DNA of 64,000 bases, taken from Guptibacillus hwajinpoensis. GTDB taxonomy: Bacteria > Bacillota > Bacilli > Bacillales > Guptibacillaceae. Each line of letters starts with the position of its first letter. The stretch's first letter is position 1. A model generated the notes under the pieces. It saw only the letters and a program-made list of their open reading frames with translations, did no database searches and was not told the origin of the DNA. The DNA is taken from contig NZ_SWFM01000005.1 of assembly GCF_005144865.1 (NCBI RefSeq), positions 62,001 through 126,000 of the forward strand, read 5' to 3'. The translations under genes were made by a program, and so were the position numbers. Positions 18,790-28,132 of the stretch are shown piece by piece.

Positions 18790-19365
18790 ATGGTATTTGA
18801 TCGAAGGAAGAGTATATTAGAAGCAGCTGAAAAGTCATTTTCAATGTTCGGATATAAAGCAACCACAATGGATCAAGTAGCGAAAATAGCTAATGTAGGT
18901 AAAGGAACGATTTATACTTTTTTTAAAAATAAAGAAGAGCTATTTAATGAAATTGTTACCGGTATGGTAAAGGAATTGAAGGAGCTTGCCAAAAGCTCAA
19001 TTAACGAAGAAGATAATTTCTTTGATAATTTGCATAGAGCCCTCTATAGTGTACTTGAACATCGAAGAGAACATCAATTAGCGATTAAACTTTCACAGGA
19101 AGTACGTGAAATCGGAACACAAGCAGCAATTGATGCACTTGAACTTGTAGAAAAAGCGATTCTTGCCTTTTTAGAACTAGAAATTGAAAGAGGAATTGAA
19201 AATAAAGAAGTAAAAGATTGTGATCCATCCCTTACAGCATTTCTATTGTTTAAAATGTACATTGCTCTTATTTTTGACTGGGAAAAATCGCACCAATCGC
19301 TCACCAAAGAGGAGATTGCAAATCATCTTGAATTCTATATGATGAGAGGCATTAAGGTAGAATAG
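18790..19365 (+). CDS. yhgD: TetR family regulator (YhgD-like)
   Basis: A 191-residue regulator with an N-terminal TetR helix-turn-helix (ILEAAEKSFSMFGYKATTMDQVAKIANVGKGTIYTFF, residues about 9-45) and a variable ligand-binding C-terminal domain. It lies directly upstream of yhgE as in B. subtilis. Ten bases separate it from the kinase gene, so it may also be read from there. The two inverted repeats before yhgE are likely its targets (inference). Confidence 0.87.
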   Translation: MVFDRRKSILEAAEKSFSMFGYKATTMDQVAKIANVGKGTIYTFFKNKEELFNEIVTGMVKELKELAKSSINEEDNFFDNLHRALYSVLEHRREHQLAIKLSQEVREIGTQAAIDALELVEKAILAFLELEIERGIENKEVKDCDPSLTAFLLFKMYIALIFDWEKSHQSLTKEEIANHLEFYMMRGIKVE

Positions 19366-19395
19366 TAATAGAATAAATAAAGTGACGAATGACTA

Positions 19396-19424
19396 TTGCT
19401 ATTCAAAAAAAAGGGTGTTATATT
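19396..19424 (+). promoter_or_regulatory. Candidate sigma-A promoter for yhgE
   Basis: TTGCTA (19396-19401), 17-nt spacer, TATATT (19419-19424). A weaker alternative uses TGGTCA (19460) and TAGAAT (19483), also at 17 nt. Confidence 0.55.
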
Positions 19425-19442
19425 ACTATCTGTAGCAAAAAA

Positions 19443-19465
19443 TGACTAAAAATGAAAAGTGGTCA
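19443..19465 (+). promoter_or_regulatory. Candidate TetR operator, site 1
   Basis: Inverted repeat TGACTA-N11-TGGTCA. It lies just downstream of the expected transcription start of yhgE. Confidence 0.6.
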
Positions 19466-19518
19466 ATCGGGATTTAGATAAATAGAATAGTACTATTGCT
19501 CTTTTTTTTGTTTCAAAA

Positions 19519-19541
19519 TGACCAATTGAGAAAAATGGTCA
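19519..19541 (+). promoter_or_regulatory. Candidate TetR operator, site 2
   Basis: Perfect inverted repeat TGACCA-N11-TGGTCA, ending 20 bases before the yhgE start. Same spacer as site 1; centres are 76 bp apart. Confidence 0.62.
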
Positions 19542-19561
19542 ATTAGACAGGAGGATATAAT

Positions 19562-21889
19562 ATGAAAAAATCATTTCGTCAATTTCGTTCGGAATGGTCG
19601 TCACTACTTAAAAACAAGAAAGTTTTAATTCCCGTAATCGCAGTATTGTTTATTCCGGTTTTATATAGTGGAATGTTTCTGTGGGCATTCTGGGATCCTT
19701 ATGAAAACCTTAACGAGATTCCAGTAGCTGTCGTAAATAATGATGATGGTGCTGATTTTGAAGGTGAACATCTGGAGATAGGTAACGAATTAGTTGATAA
19801 GTTAAAAGAGGAACCTGATTTCAAATGGAAGTTTGTAAGTGAGAAAGAAGCCAATGAGGGTCTTAAAGATCAGACCTACTATATGAAGATACAAATTCCG
19901 GACAATTTTTCCGAGAAGTCTACTACTGTTCTTGATGAACATCCGGATAAATTGAATCTCGAATATGTTCCAAATGAAAGCTTTAATTTCCTTGCAGGGC
20001 AAATCGGTGGTACAGCTGTTAAGGAAATTAAATCTCAAATAGCTGAAAACATTACGGAAAATTACAGTGAAGTTGTGTTTGATAAATTTAGCGAAATCGC
20101 TGATGGCTTGTCAGATGCTTCGGACGGCGCAGGGGAACTAGCTGACGGATCATCTGAACTGAAAGATGGCACAAAGCAGTTGAAAGATAATCTAGCTGTA
20201 CTTAATGAAGGTTCAATTGAATTAACGAATGGCCTTAGCAGTGCAGAAAATGGATCAATTCATCTTGCGAATGGTATTAGTGAAGCAAACCAGGGATCAA
20301 CAGATCTATTAAACCGGTTAAAGCAGAAAGAACCTGAAATTAACCAGTTGGCTGATGGAGCACATCAGGTTAGTAATGGTATCGGAGAGCTTAGCGATGG
20401 CATGGGACGGTTCAAATCAGGACAAGAGGAGCTCCTCGCTGGTGTTCAAGGTAGTAGAGCCGGAACCAAAAGACTGATGGACGGTCTGAATCAGAGTGTT
20501 ACGAAGTTAGAAGATTCATCTCCAAGTAATGTAGACACTGCAGGGTTGAAGGAATCTTTAAAAAGTGGAGGTACAAAAGCAAAGGAAGTTCCACAAGAAC
20601 TTCAGGGTGTTATTGAATCGATTCAAACGAGTGACCATTATACTGATGAGCAGAAGCAAGAGCTAATTAGTCAGCTTAAGCCGATTGCAGAGAAATCAGG
20701 TTCTGCTGCTAAATCAATTGGTGATGTAGCAACCGAATTTGCTACCCTATCTGAGAAACTATCTAGTGCATCAGCAAATGCAAATGCTCTTCTAGAAGGA
20801 CAGAGAGATTTAGCACAGGGTGCTTCTGATCTTTATAAAGGTCAATCAAAACTAGAAGAGGGTCTTGTTAGCTTCGGTGATCGGTTGAATCAAACTAACG
20901 ATAGTGTAGACCAACTTCATGATGGAGCAGTCAAGGTTGCAGAAGGAAACAGTACTGTTGCATCAGGTTGGACGACAATGATTGATAAAGTTGGCCAACT
21001 TAATTCTGGTATGAATGAATTGTCTAGTGGATCACAAGAGCTTGCAAATGGACTTTCTGAACTTGAAGGTGGCTCGAATGAACTTTCCTCTGGTGCTAGT
21101 CAATTAGCTGACGGATCTAAAGAACTTGATAATGGTGCGCAGAAGGTAACAGATGGATCAGCAGAGCTTCGTGACAAACTGGGAGATGCAGCAGAAGAGA
21201 CATCCAAAACGAAAGCAGACGATGAAACGTACAATATGTTTGCTGATCCAGTAAACGTTGATACAGAAGCTGTATCTTCAGTACCGAACTACGGTACAGG
21301 ATTTGCACCATATTTCCTTTCACTTGGTTTATTTGTAGGAGCGCTCTTGATGTCAATTGTGTTCCCTTTACGCGAACCAGCTGGAAGTCCACGTTCAGCA
21401 ATCGGTTGGTTCTTGAGTAAGTATGGTATTCTCCTAACAGTTGGTGTTATTCAATCTCTAGTCGCAGATGCATTATTATTGTATGGCCTTGGGATTGAAG
21501 TTCAAAGCGTACCATTGTTCCTATTGTTCTCGATTGTTTCAAGTCTAGCTTATATGACGCTTATTCAGTTCTTCGTTACTACATTAGGAGATCCTGGACG
21601 GTTTGTTGCTATCATCATCTTGATACTGCAACTCACTACAAGTGCTGGTACCTTCCCGATTGAATTAATACCAGAAGGCTTGCAAGTGTTTAATATATGG
21701 TTACCTATGACTTATACCGTTTCAGGTTTGAAAGCAGTCATTTCAAGTGGTGATATTGCGTACATGTGGCAAAATGTATATGTTCTTTTAGGATTTATTG
21801 CGATTTTTGCAGTAGGTACGATTACGTTCTTCTTCTTCAAATTAAAAAAACACAAAAAACAAGGATTAGAACCAGCTTTTAACGAATAA
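19562..21889 (+). CDS. yhgE: YhgE/Pip family membrane protein
   Basis: A 775-residue protein of the YhgE/phage-infection-protein family, ABC-2-type membrane proteins with a very large external loop. One membrane helix lies at about 22-42; residues about 170-590 form a long helical domain with many short repeats of the form L.DG...L..G (for example ELADGSSELKDG and ELSSGASQLADG); five or six helices fill the C-terminus from about 610. Family members act as phage receptors in lactococci and as membrane components tied to export or cell envelope elsewhere. GACAGGAGG precedes the ATG. Followed by a strong terminator. Confidence 0.92.
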   Translation: MKKSFRQFRSEWSSLLKNKKVLIPVIAVLFIPVLYSGMFLWAFWDPYENLNEIPVAVVNNDDGADFEGEHLEIGNELVDKLKEEPDFKWKFVSEKEANEGLKDQTYYMKIQIPDNFSEKSTTVLDEHPDKLNLEYVPNESFNFLAGQIGGTAVKEIKSQIAENITENYSEVVFDKFSEIADGLSDASDGAGELADGSSELKDGTKQLKDNLAVLNEGSIELTNGLSSAENGSIHLANGISEANQGSTDLLNRLKQKEPEINQLADGAHQVSNGIGELSDGMGRFKSGQEELLAGVQGSRAGTKRLMDGLNQSVTKLEDSSPSNVDTAGLKESLKSGGTKAKEVPQELQGVIESIQTSDHYTDEQKQELISQLKPIAEKSGSAAKSIGDVATEFATLSEKLSSASANANALLEGQRDLAQGASDLYKGQSKLEEGLVSFGDRLNQTNDSVDQLHDGAVKVAEGNSTVASGWTTMIDKVGQLNSGMNELSSGSQELANGLSELEGGSNELSSGASQLADGSKELDNGAQKVTDGSAELRDKLGDAAEETSKTKADDETYNMFADPVNVDTEAVSSVPNYGTGFAPYFLSLGLFVGALLMSIVFPLREPAGSPRSAIGWFLSKYGILLTVGVIQSLVADALLLYGLGIEVQSVPLFLLFSIVSSLAYMTLIQFFVTTLGDPGRFVAIIILILQLTTSAGTFPIELIPEGLQVFNIWLPMTYTVSGLKAVISSGDIAYMWQNVYVLLGFIAIFAVGTITFFFFKLKKHKKQGLEPAFNE

Positions 21890-21896
21890 TGAAACC

Positions 21897-21934
21897 AGAA
21901 GCCTTCTCAAAATTTTGAGAAGGCTTCTTTTTTT
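21897..21934 (+). terminator. Terminator of yhgE
   Basis: Perfect 16-bp inverted repeat (21897-21912 with 21913-21928) followed by a T-run. Confidence 0.92.
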
Positions 21935-22068
21935 GAAAATGCATTGGAAAAACGATACAGTAATAGTAAGAAAGTTGCGGTTGAGCCTGTTAATTGGTTT
22001 AATAGTAATCTAGAATAGGGTAGATATAATGAAGTTAAGGATTTTAGGGAGGCAGGAGAAGCAAAAGA

Positions 22069-23208
22069 ATGATTACATTTGAGCATATAAGCAAAAAGTT
22101 TCCTGATGGAACAGAGGCACTAAAGGATATTAATCTACATATTGAAAAGGGCGAATTGTTAACGTTAATTGGTCCGAGTGGCTGTGGAAAGACGACAACA
22201 ATGAAGATGATTAACAGACTGATTGAACCAAGCGGAGGTCAGATTTATATTGATGGAAAACCTATTTCTGAACGGGACCCTGTTGAACTTAGAAGAAGCA
22301 TAGGCTATGTCATTCAACAAATTGGTCTTCTTCCACATATGACGATTGCAGAAAATATTGCATTGATCCCTAATTTAAAAAAATGGGACAAAGATAAAAT
22401 AGACAAAAGAGTCGACGAAATGCTTAATCTTGTGGGTCTAGAACCTGCAACTTTTAGGTCACGCTATCCTCTCGAGCTAAGCGGAGGACAGCAACAACGA
22501 GTAGGTGTTATTCGTGCTCTTGCAGCAGAACCGCCAATCATTCTAATGGATGAGCCCTTCAGTGCGCTCGATCCAATTAGTCGGGAACAGCTTCAGGATG
22601 AGCTTGTTAAGTTGCAAAAAGAAATCCAGAAAACCATTGTTTTTGTGACACATGATATGGATGAAGCAATGAAGATTGCTGACCGAATCGCTATTATGAA
22701 AGATGGAGAAATTCTTCAGATTGATACACCTGACCGTTTGCTACGACATCCTAAGAATGAATTTGTACGCAACTTCATTGGAGATGAACGGATGGCAAAG
22801 GGACAGGCTCCATCTGCAGTAGATTTAATGATCCGTAAAGTAGCTACTGTCAAAGAAAGTCGCGGGCTTGCTGAAGCGTTTCGATTGATGAAATCTGAAC
22901 GAGTAGACAGTCTTGTTGTGACAGGGCCAGAACATGCATATAAAGGTGTTGTTACGATAGATCACGTACAAGAGCATTATGATGATGATGAAAAACGAAT
23001 TCAGGACGTTATAGAGGAGATTGAACCAATCAGTCCAAATGTACTTTATCCTGAAATTGCAAAACGATTTGCAGAAAAGCAGTCGATTAGTATTCCAGTA
23101 GTAGAAGAAGGAAAGCTTGTAGGCTTAGTGACGAGCAGTAGTATGATGCGTGGTTTAGCAGGACTTGAGCAGCATAGCTATCGAGAGGAGGGTGCTCTGA
23201 GTGAATGA
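22069..23208 (+). CDS. Osmoprotectant ABC transporter ATPase with CBS domains (OpuCA-like)
   Basis: ATP-binding subunit for import of quaternary amines such as glycine betaine, carnitine or choline. Walker A GPSGCGKTT at 35-43, signature LSGGQQQRVGV, Walker B IILMDEPFSALDP. Residues about 255-370 form a CBS pair, typical of OpuA/OpuC-type ATPases that sense ionic strength or cyclic di-AMP. Its end overlaps the permease start by 8 bases. Operon order is ATPase, permease, binding protein. Confidence 0.9.
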   Translation: MITFEHISKKFPDGTEALKDINLHIEKGELLTLIGPSGCGKTTTMKMINRLIEPSGGQIYIDGKPISERDPVELRRSIGYVIQQIGLLPHMTIAENIALIPNLKKWDKDKIDKRVDEMLNLVGLEPATFRSRYPLELSGGQQQRVGVIRALAAEPPIILMDEPFSALDPISREQLQDELVKLQKEIQKTIVFVTHDMDEAMKIADRIAIMKDGEILQIDTPDRLLRHPKNEFVRNFIGDERMAKGQAPSAVDLMIRKVATVKESRGLAEAFRLMKSERVDSLVVTGPEHAYKGVVTIDHVQEHYDDDEKRIQDVIEEIEPISPNVLYPEIAKRFAEKQSISIPVVEEGKLVGLVTSSSMMRGLAGLEQHSYREEGALSE

Positions 23209-23863
23209 AGAAAACTTTTTCTTCCTATTTATTGATATCGTACAAAGTCGTTGGGATGATATTTTTGTTGCCCTTCAGGAGCATCTATTCCTATCATTTA
23301 TCTCAATCTTCATCGCTATAGTAATATCTGTTCCACTTGGTATTTTCATCTCAAGAAGAAAGAAACTTGCAGAACCCTTTATTGCGGTTACAGCTATTTT
23401 TCAAACAGTACCTAGCCTTGCTTTATTTGGTTTTCTAATCCCCTTTCTAGGCATTGGGAATGTGACTGCGATTATCGCTTTGACGGTTTATGCTTTACTA
23501 CCTATTTTAAGAAATACTTATACGGGAATTACGTCCGTTGATCAGTCATCCATAGAAGCTGGAAGAGGAATGGGGATGACGGATTTGCAAATATTAATGA
23601 AAATTGAAGTTCCACTCTCGCTCCCTGTTATTATGGCAGGTGTGCGAACAGCGACCGTTTTAACGATTGGTGTAGCAACACTTGCAACCTTTGTTGGCGC
23701 TGGCGGTCTTGGTGATATTATTTACAGAGGGCTTACATCAAATAAAGATGAACTTGTGTTAGCTGGTGCGCTTCCAGCAACCATTCTGGCGCTTGGTTTT
23801 GATTTAATTCTTAAGTTACTTGAAAATGCGGCAACTCCTAAAGGGGTTAAAGCAAAAAAATAA
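23201..23863 (+). CDS. Osmoprotectant ABC transporter permease (OpuCB-like)
   Basis: A 220-residue permease with about five or six membrane helices and the EAA loop (IEAGRGMGMTDLQILMKIEVPLSLPVIMAG). Start is GTG 23201 with GGAGG nine bases upstream. In OpuC proper there are two permease genes flanking the binding protein; here only one is present, so a homodimer is expected. Confidence 0.9.
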   Translation: MNEENFFFLFIDIVQSRWDDIFVALQEHLFLSFISIFIAIVISVPLGIFISRRKKLAEPFIAVTAIFQTVPSLALFGFLIPFLGIGNVTAIIALTVYALLPILRNTYTGITSVDQSSIEAGRGMGMTDLQILMKIEVPLSLPVIMAGVRTATVLTIGVATLATFVGAGGLGDIIYRGLTSNKDELVLAGALPATILALGFDLILKLLENAATPKGVKAKK

Positions 23864-23877
23864 AGGGAGAGATTTGA

Positions 23878-24777
23878 TTGAAGAGGTTTGCAATGCTACT
23901 GATTGGAATAGTGATGGTACTTGCTGCATGTGGTGGTGATAGCGGAAGTGAAGAAAGTGATCCGATTGTTATTTCTGGAAAGCCATGGACGGAACAATAC
24001 ATCCTACCACACCTTCTCGCTGAATACATAAAGGCGAATAGTGATTATGAAGTTGAAGTAGATGCAGGAGTTGGTGAGGTAAATATTCTTCAACAAGCTC
24101 TTGTTGATGGGGATATCGATATGTATGTTGAGTATACTGGTACAGGTCTTGAAGCAGTCCTAAAGGAAAGTGCTGACTCATCAGAATCAGCAGATGAAAT
24201 CTTTAAACGTGTGAAAAAGGGATATAAAGATGAATATAATCTTGTTTGGCTTGAACCACTTGGGTTTGAGAATGGATATACCCTTGCGTTAACTGAAGAA
24301 ACAAATGAAGGTTTAAATGCTGAGACTTTCTCAGATCTTATTGCAAAGTCAGAGCAAATGGTTTTCGGTGCACCTCATGCATTTTATGAGCGTGAAGATG
24401 GATATGAAACGTTAGTAAACGCATATGGATTTAATTTCAAAGGCACTGAAAGTCTTGATCCAAACATTATGTACGATGCGCTTAATGAGGGGGAAGTAGA
24501 TGTTATTCCAGCATTTACTACAGATGGACGTATTGCACGATTTAACCTTGTAACTACGAAAGATGATAAGCAGTTCTTCCCACCTTATTATGCAGCTCCA
24601 GTAGTTCGACAAGAAGTACTAGATTCACATCCCGACCTTGAGAAAGTTGTGAATGAATTTGCCGGAAACATTTCAGAAGAAGAAATGGCGGAAATGAATG
24701 CGAAAGTTGATATGGATGGCAAAGAGCCAGAAGATGTAGCAGTTGAATTTCTGAAGAATAAAGGCCTGATTGATTAA
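23878..24777 (+). CDS. Osmoprotectant-binding lipoprotein (OpuCC/YehZ-like)
   Basis: Substrate-binding lipoprotein of 299 residues. The TTG start at 23878 has GGGAGAG before it; the lipobox LAAC places the lipidated Cys at 18. The mature part begins with KPWTEQYILPHLLAEYI and GEVNILQQALVDGDIDMYVEYTGT in pieces, typical of the OpuAC-II/YehZ type. Ligand is probably a quaternary ammonium compound; the exact one is not predictable here. Confidence 0.9.
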   Translation: MKRFAMLLIGIVMVLAACGGDSGSEESDPIVISGKPWTEQYILPHLLAEYIKANSDYEVEVDAGVGEVNILQQALVDGDIDMYVEYTGTGLEAVLKESADSSESADEIFKRVKKGYKDEYNLVWLEPLGFENGYTLALTEETNEGLNAETFSDLIAKSEQMVFGAPHAFYEREDGYETLVNAYGFNFKGTESLDPNIMYDALNEGEVDVIPAFTTDGRIARFNLVTTKDDKQFFPPYYAAPVVRQEVLDSHPDLEKVVNEFAGNISEEEMAEMNAKVDMDGKEPEDVAVEFLKNKGLID

Positions 24778-24780
24778 AGA

Positions 24781-24810
24781 AAAGGTGCTGACAAATTTGT
24801 CAGCACCTTT
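24781..24810. terminator. Bidirectional terminator between the two osmoprotectant operons
   Basis: AAAGGTGCTGACAAA followed directly by its reverse complement, then TTT; serves both converging operons. Confidence 0.9.
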
Positions 24811-24820
24811 TTTGATGTTG

Positions 24821-25744
24821 TTATTCAGCTGGCTTTAAATCTTCAATAGAATCTGCTTCTACATAAGAAGGAACAACAAGGCCAGTCTTAGCACCTTCAA
24901 GGTTTGGTCCTAGTCGATCCATTGTGTCACCATATTCATCTAGAAGGTCAGCATGAGTAATTGGAAGCCATCCAGCTACCATAGCATCAGCATCACCTTC
25001 GGAAACAGCGATGAACATAGAAGCTGCATCAAGTTGGGTCAATTCTACATTGTATCCCATGCTCTTAAGTACTTGAGCAACAACATTCGTACTAGCAATT
25101 TCAGAATCCCATGCAACGTAAGCTAGAGAAATTTCTTCGCCATCTACTTCGTCTGCACCGTTTGTCCATTCTTCTACCATGTCAGTGTGTTCGTTTACCC
25201 AGTTTTTTGCTGCTTCTTCTGGCTTAGCACCTTCTTGAATTTCTACCATTACGGCACTCATATCTTCTGGTGTCCAGTTGAACTGATCTAGAATTGTATG
25301 AGCAGAAGACTGATCTTCTTTTAGCCCTTGACGTGCAAATGTTTCAATGTTTTCTTCTTCACCATATAGACCTTTAGGGTCTTCTAGGTATTTAAGGTCA
25401 TATTTCGCAAACATCCAGTGTGGTGTCCAACCTGTTACAATAACTGGCTCTTCATCTTCAATCGCTTTACCCAGTTCTGCTGCCATCGCTGCAGAAGACG
25501 ATTCAATAAGTTCCCAACCTTTTAGGCTATCGTATTCTTCAATTGCGGAAGTAGTTGCTTTCATAATACCAGCGCCTGGTTCGATCCCGACAATTTCGTA
25601 ATCCACTTCTTCTCCAACACTAGATCCGCTTTCGCCTGATCCTTCGCTGCTATCACCGCTATTGTTTCCACCGCAAGCAGCCAGAATCAATGTGAGTGAA
25701 AGAAATAGTGCAAGTCCTGTTAAACCTTTTTTAAAGTTAAACAT
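24821..25744 (-). CDS. opuAC: Glycine betaine-binding lipoprotein OpuAC
   Basis: Binding protein of the OpuA importer, 307 residues. The lipobox LAAC gives lipidated Cys24, followed by a Ser/Gly-rich linker. Aromatic residues suited to a betaine cage appear in VTGWTPHWMFAKYDL, AYVAWDSEIAST and VAGWLPITHADLL. Last gene of the opuAA-AB-AC operon, 11 bases after opuAB. Confidence 0.92.
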   Translation of the reverse strand: MFNFKKGLTGLALFLSLTLILAACGGNNSGDSSEGSGESGSSVGEEVDYEIVGIEPGAGIMKATTSAIEEYDSLKGWELIESSSAAMAAELGKAIEDEEPVIVTGWTPHWMFAKYDLKYLEDPKGLYGEEENIETFARQGLKEDQSSAHTILDQFNWTPEDMSAVMVEIQEGAKPEEAAKNWVNEHTDMVEEWTNGADEVDGEEISLAYVAWDSEIASTNVVAQVLKSMGYNVELTQLDAASMFIAVSEGDADAMVAGWLPITHADLLDEYGDTMDRLGPNLEGAKTGLVVPSYVEADSIEDLKPAE

Positions 25745-25755
25745 GTAATTCCCCC

Positions 25756-26589
25756 TTATTTTTTAGTGTTACCTATATTTTGAGAAATCCGGTCAAGCAT
25801 GATTGCGAGAATAACAATAGCAAGACCAGCTTCAAAACCAATACCTACTTTAATTTGTGTTACAGCACGATAAACATCCGCTCCTAGACCAGGTGCACCT
25901 ACTAGAGATGCAATAACAACCATCGAAAGTGAGAGCATAATGCTTTGGTTAATACCAGCCATAATCGTTGGAGTTGCTAGCGGAAGTTGTATTTTAATCA
26001 ATTTCTGCTTAGTTGTTGATCCAAACGCGTTGGATGCTTCGATCAAATCTTCAGGTACTTGACGAATACCAAGGTTCGTTAAACGAATAGTAGGAGGCAT
26101 CGCGAAGATTACCGATGCAATAATCCCTGGAACCATTCCAATTCCGAAGAACAGGATCGCTGGAATTAAGTAGACGAATGCTGGCATCGTCTGCATGAAA
26201 TCCAGAATGGGTGTTACGATCCCTCTAAATCGATCACTTTGTGATGCCCAGATACCGAGTGGTACTCCGAGTATGATCGATATAATCACGGAGGTTAATA
26301 CAAGTGCCAATGTATCAAGAGTAGGGTCCCAGTAGCCGAGATTATCGATTAACATGAGCCCGAGAAATGTGAAGATCGCAACAGGCCACCTGCTTGACCA
26401 CCATGCAAGAATGGTGAAGATTGCAATGAGTACGATGGCTGGTGGGAAGGCCAAAATAGAAACGATTCCTTCTACGAACCAATCAATTCCGGTTGTAATA
26501 CCATCAAAAAGCGGTTCAAGGTTATCAGTTAACATATCAACAATGCTATCAACCCAGTCAGCTAATGGGATTTTAGGAAATAACTGCAT
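25756..26589 (-). CDS. opuAB: Glycine betaine ABC transporter permease OpuAB
   Basis: A 277-residue permease with six or so helices. EAA loop: IEASNAFGSTTKQKLIKIQLPLATPTIMAG. The ATG at 26589 follows the opuAA stop with AGGTGA upstream. Its ProW-like N-terminal segment (DNLEPLFDGITTGIDWFVEG) is typical of OpuAB. Confidence 0.93.
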   Translation of the reverse strand: MQLFPKIPLADWVDSIVDMLTDNLEPLFDGITTGIDWFVEGIVSILAFPPAIVLIAIFTILAWWSSRWPVAIFTFLGLMLIDNLGYWDPTLDTLALVLTSVIISIILGVPLGIWASQSDRFRGIVTPILDFMQTMPAFVYLIPAILFFGIGMVPGIIASVIFAMPPTIRLTNLGIRQVPEDLIEASNAFGSTTKQKLIKIQLPLATPTIMAGINQSIMLSLSMVVIASLVGAPGLGADVYRAVTQIKVGIGFEAGLAIVILAIMLDRISQNIGNTKK

Positions 26590-27798
26590 TTAATTCACCT
26601 CAGCTTTCGTTGATTCAGTTTCGTTGCCTGCAAGTGCTCCAATTACTGCACCTCGAACGATTATGCCTTTAAATTTATCGGCCTTATCAATTACGGGAAG
26701 AGGTAGCGAAGACTCTGCCATCTTCACAAACATATCGGTTAGTAAAGTATCAGGTGTAACGGTATGAAGGTCTGTAATTAAGATATCTGTAATTTCCTTT
26801 TTAGAGTCAATTGCTTTTGCTGCATCGTCTGCAGTAATTGCTCCTAGAAGTTTTTGTTTTTTATCTACAATATACAGACTGGAAAGTCCTTTATCTTTCA
26901 TAAGCTGCAGTGCGACTCTCGGTCCGCGATCAGCTCTTAGCGTTTCTGCTCGTTTCATGACGTGAGAAGCTGTTAATACTTTTGATAAATCAACATCTTC
27001 AACAAAGCGTTCAACATAATCATTAGCAGGATTCGTCATGATTTCTTCTGGAGAACCAATCTGAACGATAGAGCCATCTTTCATTAAGGCGATTCGATCA
27101 CCTATCCGAAGTGCTTCGTCTAGATCATGGGTAATGAACACAATTGTTTTCTCCATGGATTCTTGAAGTTCAAGTAGCTCATCCTGCATATCTTTACGGA
27201 TAAGTGGATCGAGAGCACTGAAAGCTTCATCCATTAGAAGAACATCAGGATCATTTGCAAGGGCACGAGCAAGACCAACACGCTGCTGCATACCACCACT
27301 TAATTCTGAAGGGAAGCTATTCTCATAGCCTTTTAATCCAACAAGTTCAAGTGACTCCTGTGCTTTCTTAGCTCGGTTTTCTTTTCCGATATTTTGTACT
27401 TCAAGACCATATTCCGTATTCTCAAGCACAGTACGGTGTGGGAAAAGAGCGAAGCGCTGGAATACCATACTAAGCTTCTTACGTCTGACTTCGCGAAGCT
27501 GTTCAGGTTTCATCCTGACGATATCTTCATCATCAATGAGAACCTGACCTGAAGTTGGTTCAATTAATCGATTGAGCAATCGGACGAGTGTTGACTTCCC
27601 ACTTCCCGAAAGACCCATGATGACAAAGATTTCACCGGGATAGACGTCAAAGCTAGCGCGATTAACACCAACAGTCATCCCTGTTTCTTTAAGTATTTCA
27701 CTTTTTGATTTGCCCTGACCTAACAGTTTAACTGCTTGTTTGGGCGATTTGCCAAAAACTTTTGTTACATCTTTTACTGTAATTTTGGCTTTTTCCAT
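26590..27798 (-). CDS. opuAA: Glycine betaine ABC transporter ATPase OpuAA
   Basis: ATPase of 402 residues. The ProV/OpuAA-specific N-terminus KVFGKSPKQAVKLLGQGKS precedes Walker A GLSGSGKST; signature LSGGMQQRVGLARAL and Walker B VLLMDEAFSALDP follow; a CBS pair occupies about 275-395. ATG 27798 (MEKAKITVKD) has AGGTG upstream and is preferred to a more upstream in-frame start. Imports glycine betaine at high osmolarity. Divergent to a GbsR-type regulator. Confidence 0.93.
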   Translation of the reverse strand: MEKAKITVKDVTKVFGKSPKQAVKLLGQGKSKSEILKETGMTVGVNRASFDVYPGEIFVIMGLSGSGKSTLVRLLNRLIEPTSGQVLIDDEDIVRMKPEQLREVRRKKLSMVFQRFALFPHRTVLENTEYGLEVQNIGKENRAKKAQESLELVGLKGYENSFPSELSGGMQQRVGLARALANDPDVLLMDEAFSALDPLIRKDMQDELLELQESMEKTIVFITHDLDEALRIGDRIALMKDGSIVQIGSPEEIMTNPANDYVERFVEDVDLSKVLTASHVMKRAETLRADRGPRVALQLMKDKGLSSLYIVDKKQKLLGAITADDAAKAIDSKKEITDILITDLHTVTPDTLLTDMFVKMAESSLPLPVIDKADKFKGIIVRGAVIGALAGNETESTKAEVN

Positions 27799-27971
27799 TG
27801 TTTCACCTCTGCCTTTATTAATAAATTTCAACGGGTAATGTTACAAAAATCACTGAAATATGTCGAAATTTACGATAATCAGTCATTTACTAGTCATTTT
27901 TTACCGACCTATTAAGTATAGAGTTTGGGTCTATCATCCTACAAATGGCGTGAGTGCTCAAATTCAGGTAA

Positions 27972-27987
27972 TTCTGTACATACAGAA
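27972..27987. promoter_or_regulatory. Palindrome in the opuA / gbsR divergent region
   Basis: TTCTGTA-CA-TACAGAA, perfect 7-bp arms. CTGTACA recurs 18 bp downstream. The gene-free stretch 27799-28132 (334 bp) holds this and two more inverted repeats. Confidence 0.5.
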
Positions 27988-27990
27988 AAA

Positions 27991-28009
27991 ACTGTACAAT
28001 CTAAACAGT
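27991..28009. promoter_or_regulatory. Second inverted repeat in the opuA / gbsR region
   Basis: ACTGT-N9-ACAGT, whose left half continues as ACTGTACA like the first site. Confidence 0.35.
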
Positions 28010-28034
28010 AAAATGCTTAAGTATCTTCTAAAAT

Positions 28035-28053
28035 GCTACTATATGCTAGTAGC
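28035..28053. promoter_or_regulatory. Third inverted repeat, close to gbsR
   Basis: GCTACTA-TATGC-TAGTAGC, perfect 7-bp arms, 80 bases upstream of the regulator start. Confidence 0.45.
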
Positions 28054-28132
28054 TTTATAGGTAAACTTTACAATTACAACGGTTAACACTACACTATGGA
28101 ATGACAAATGACAGAAAAAGTAGGTGTATACT

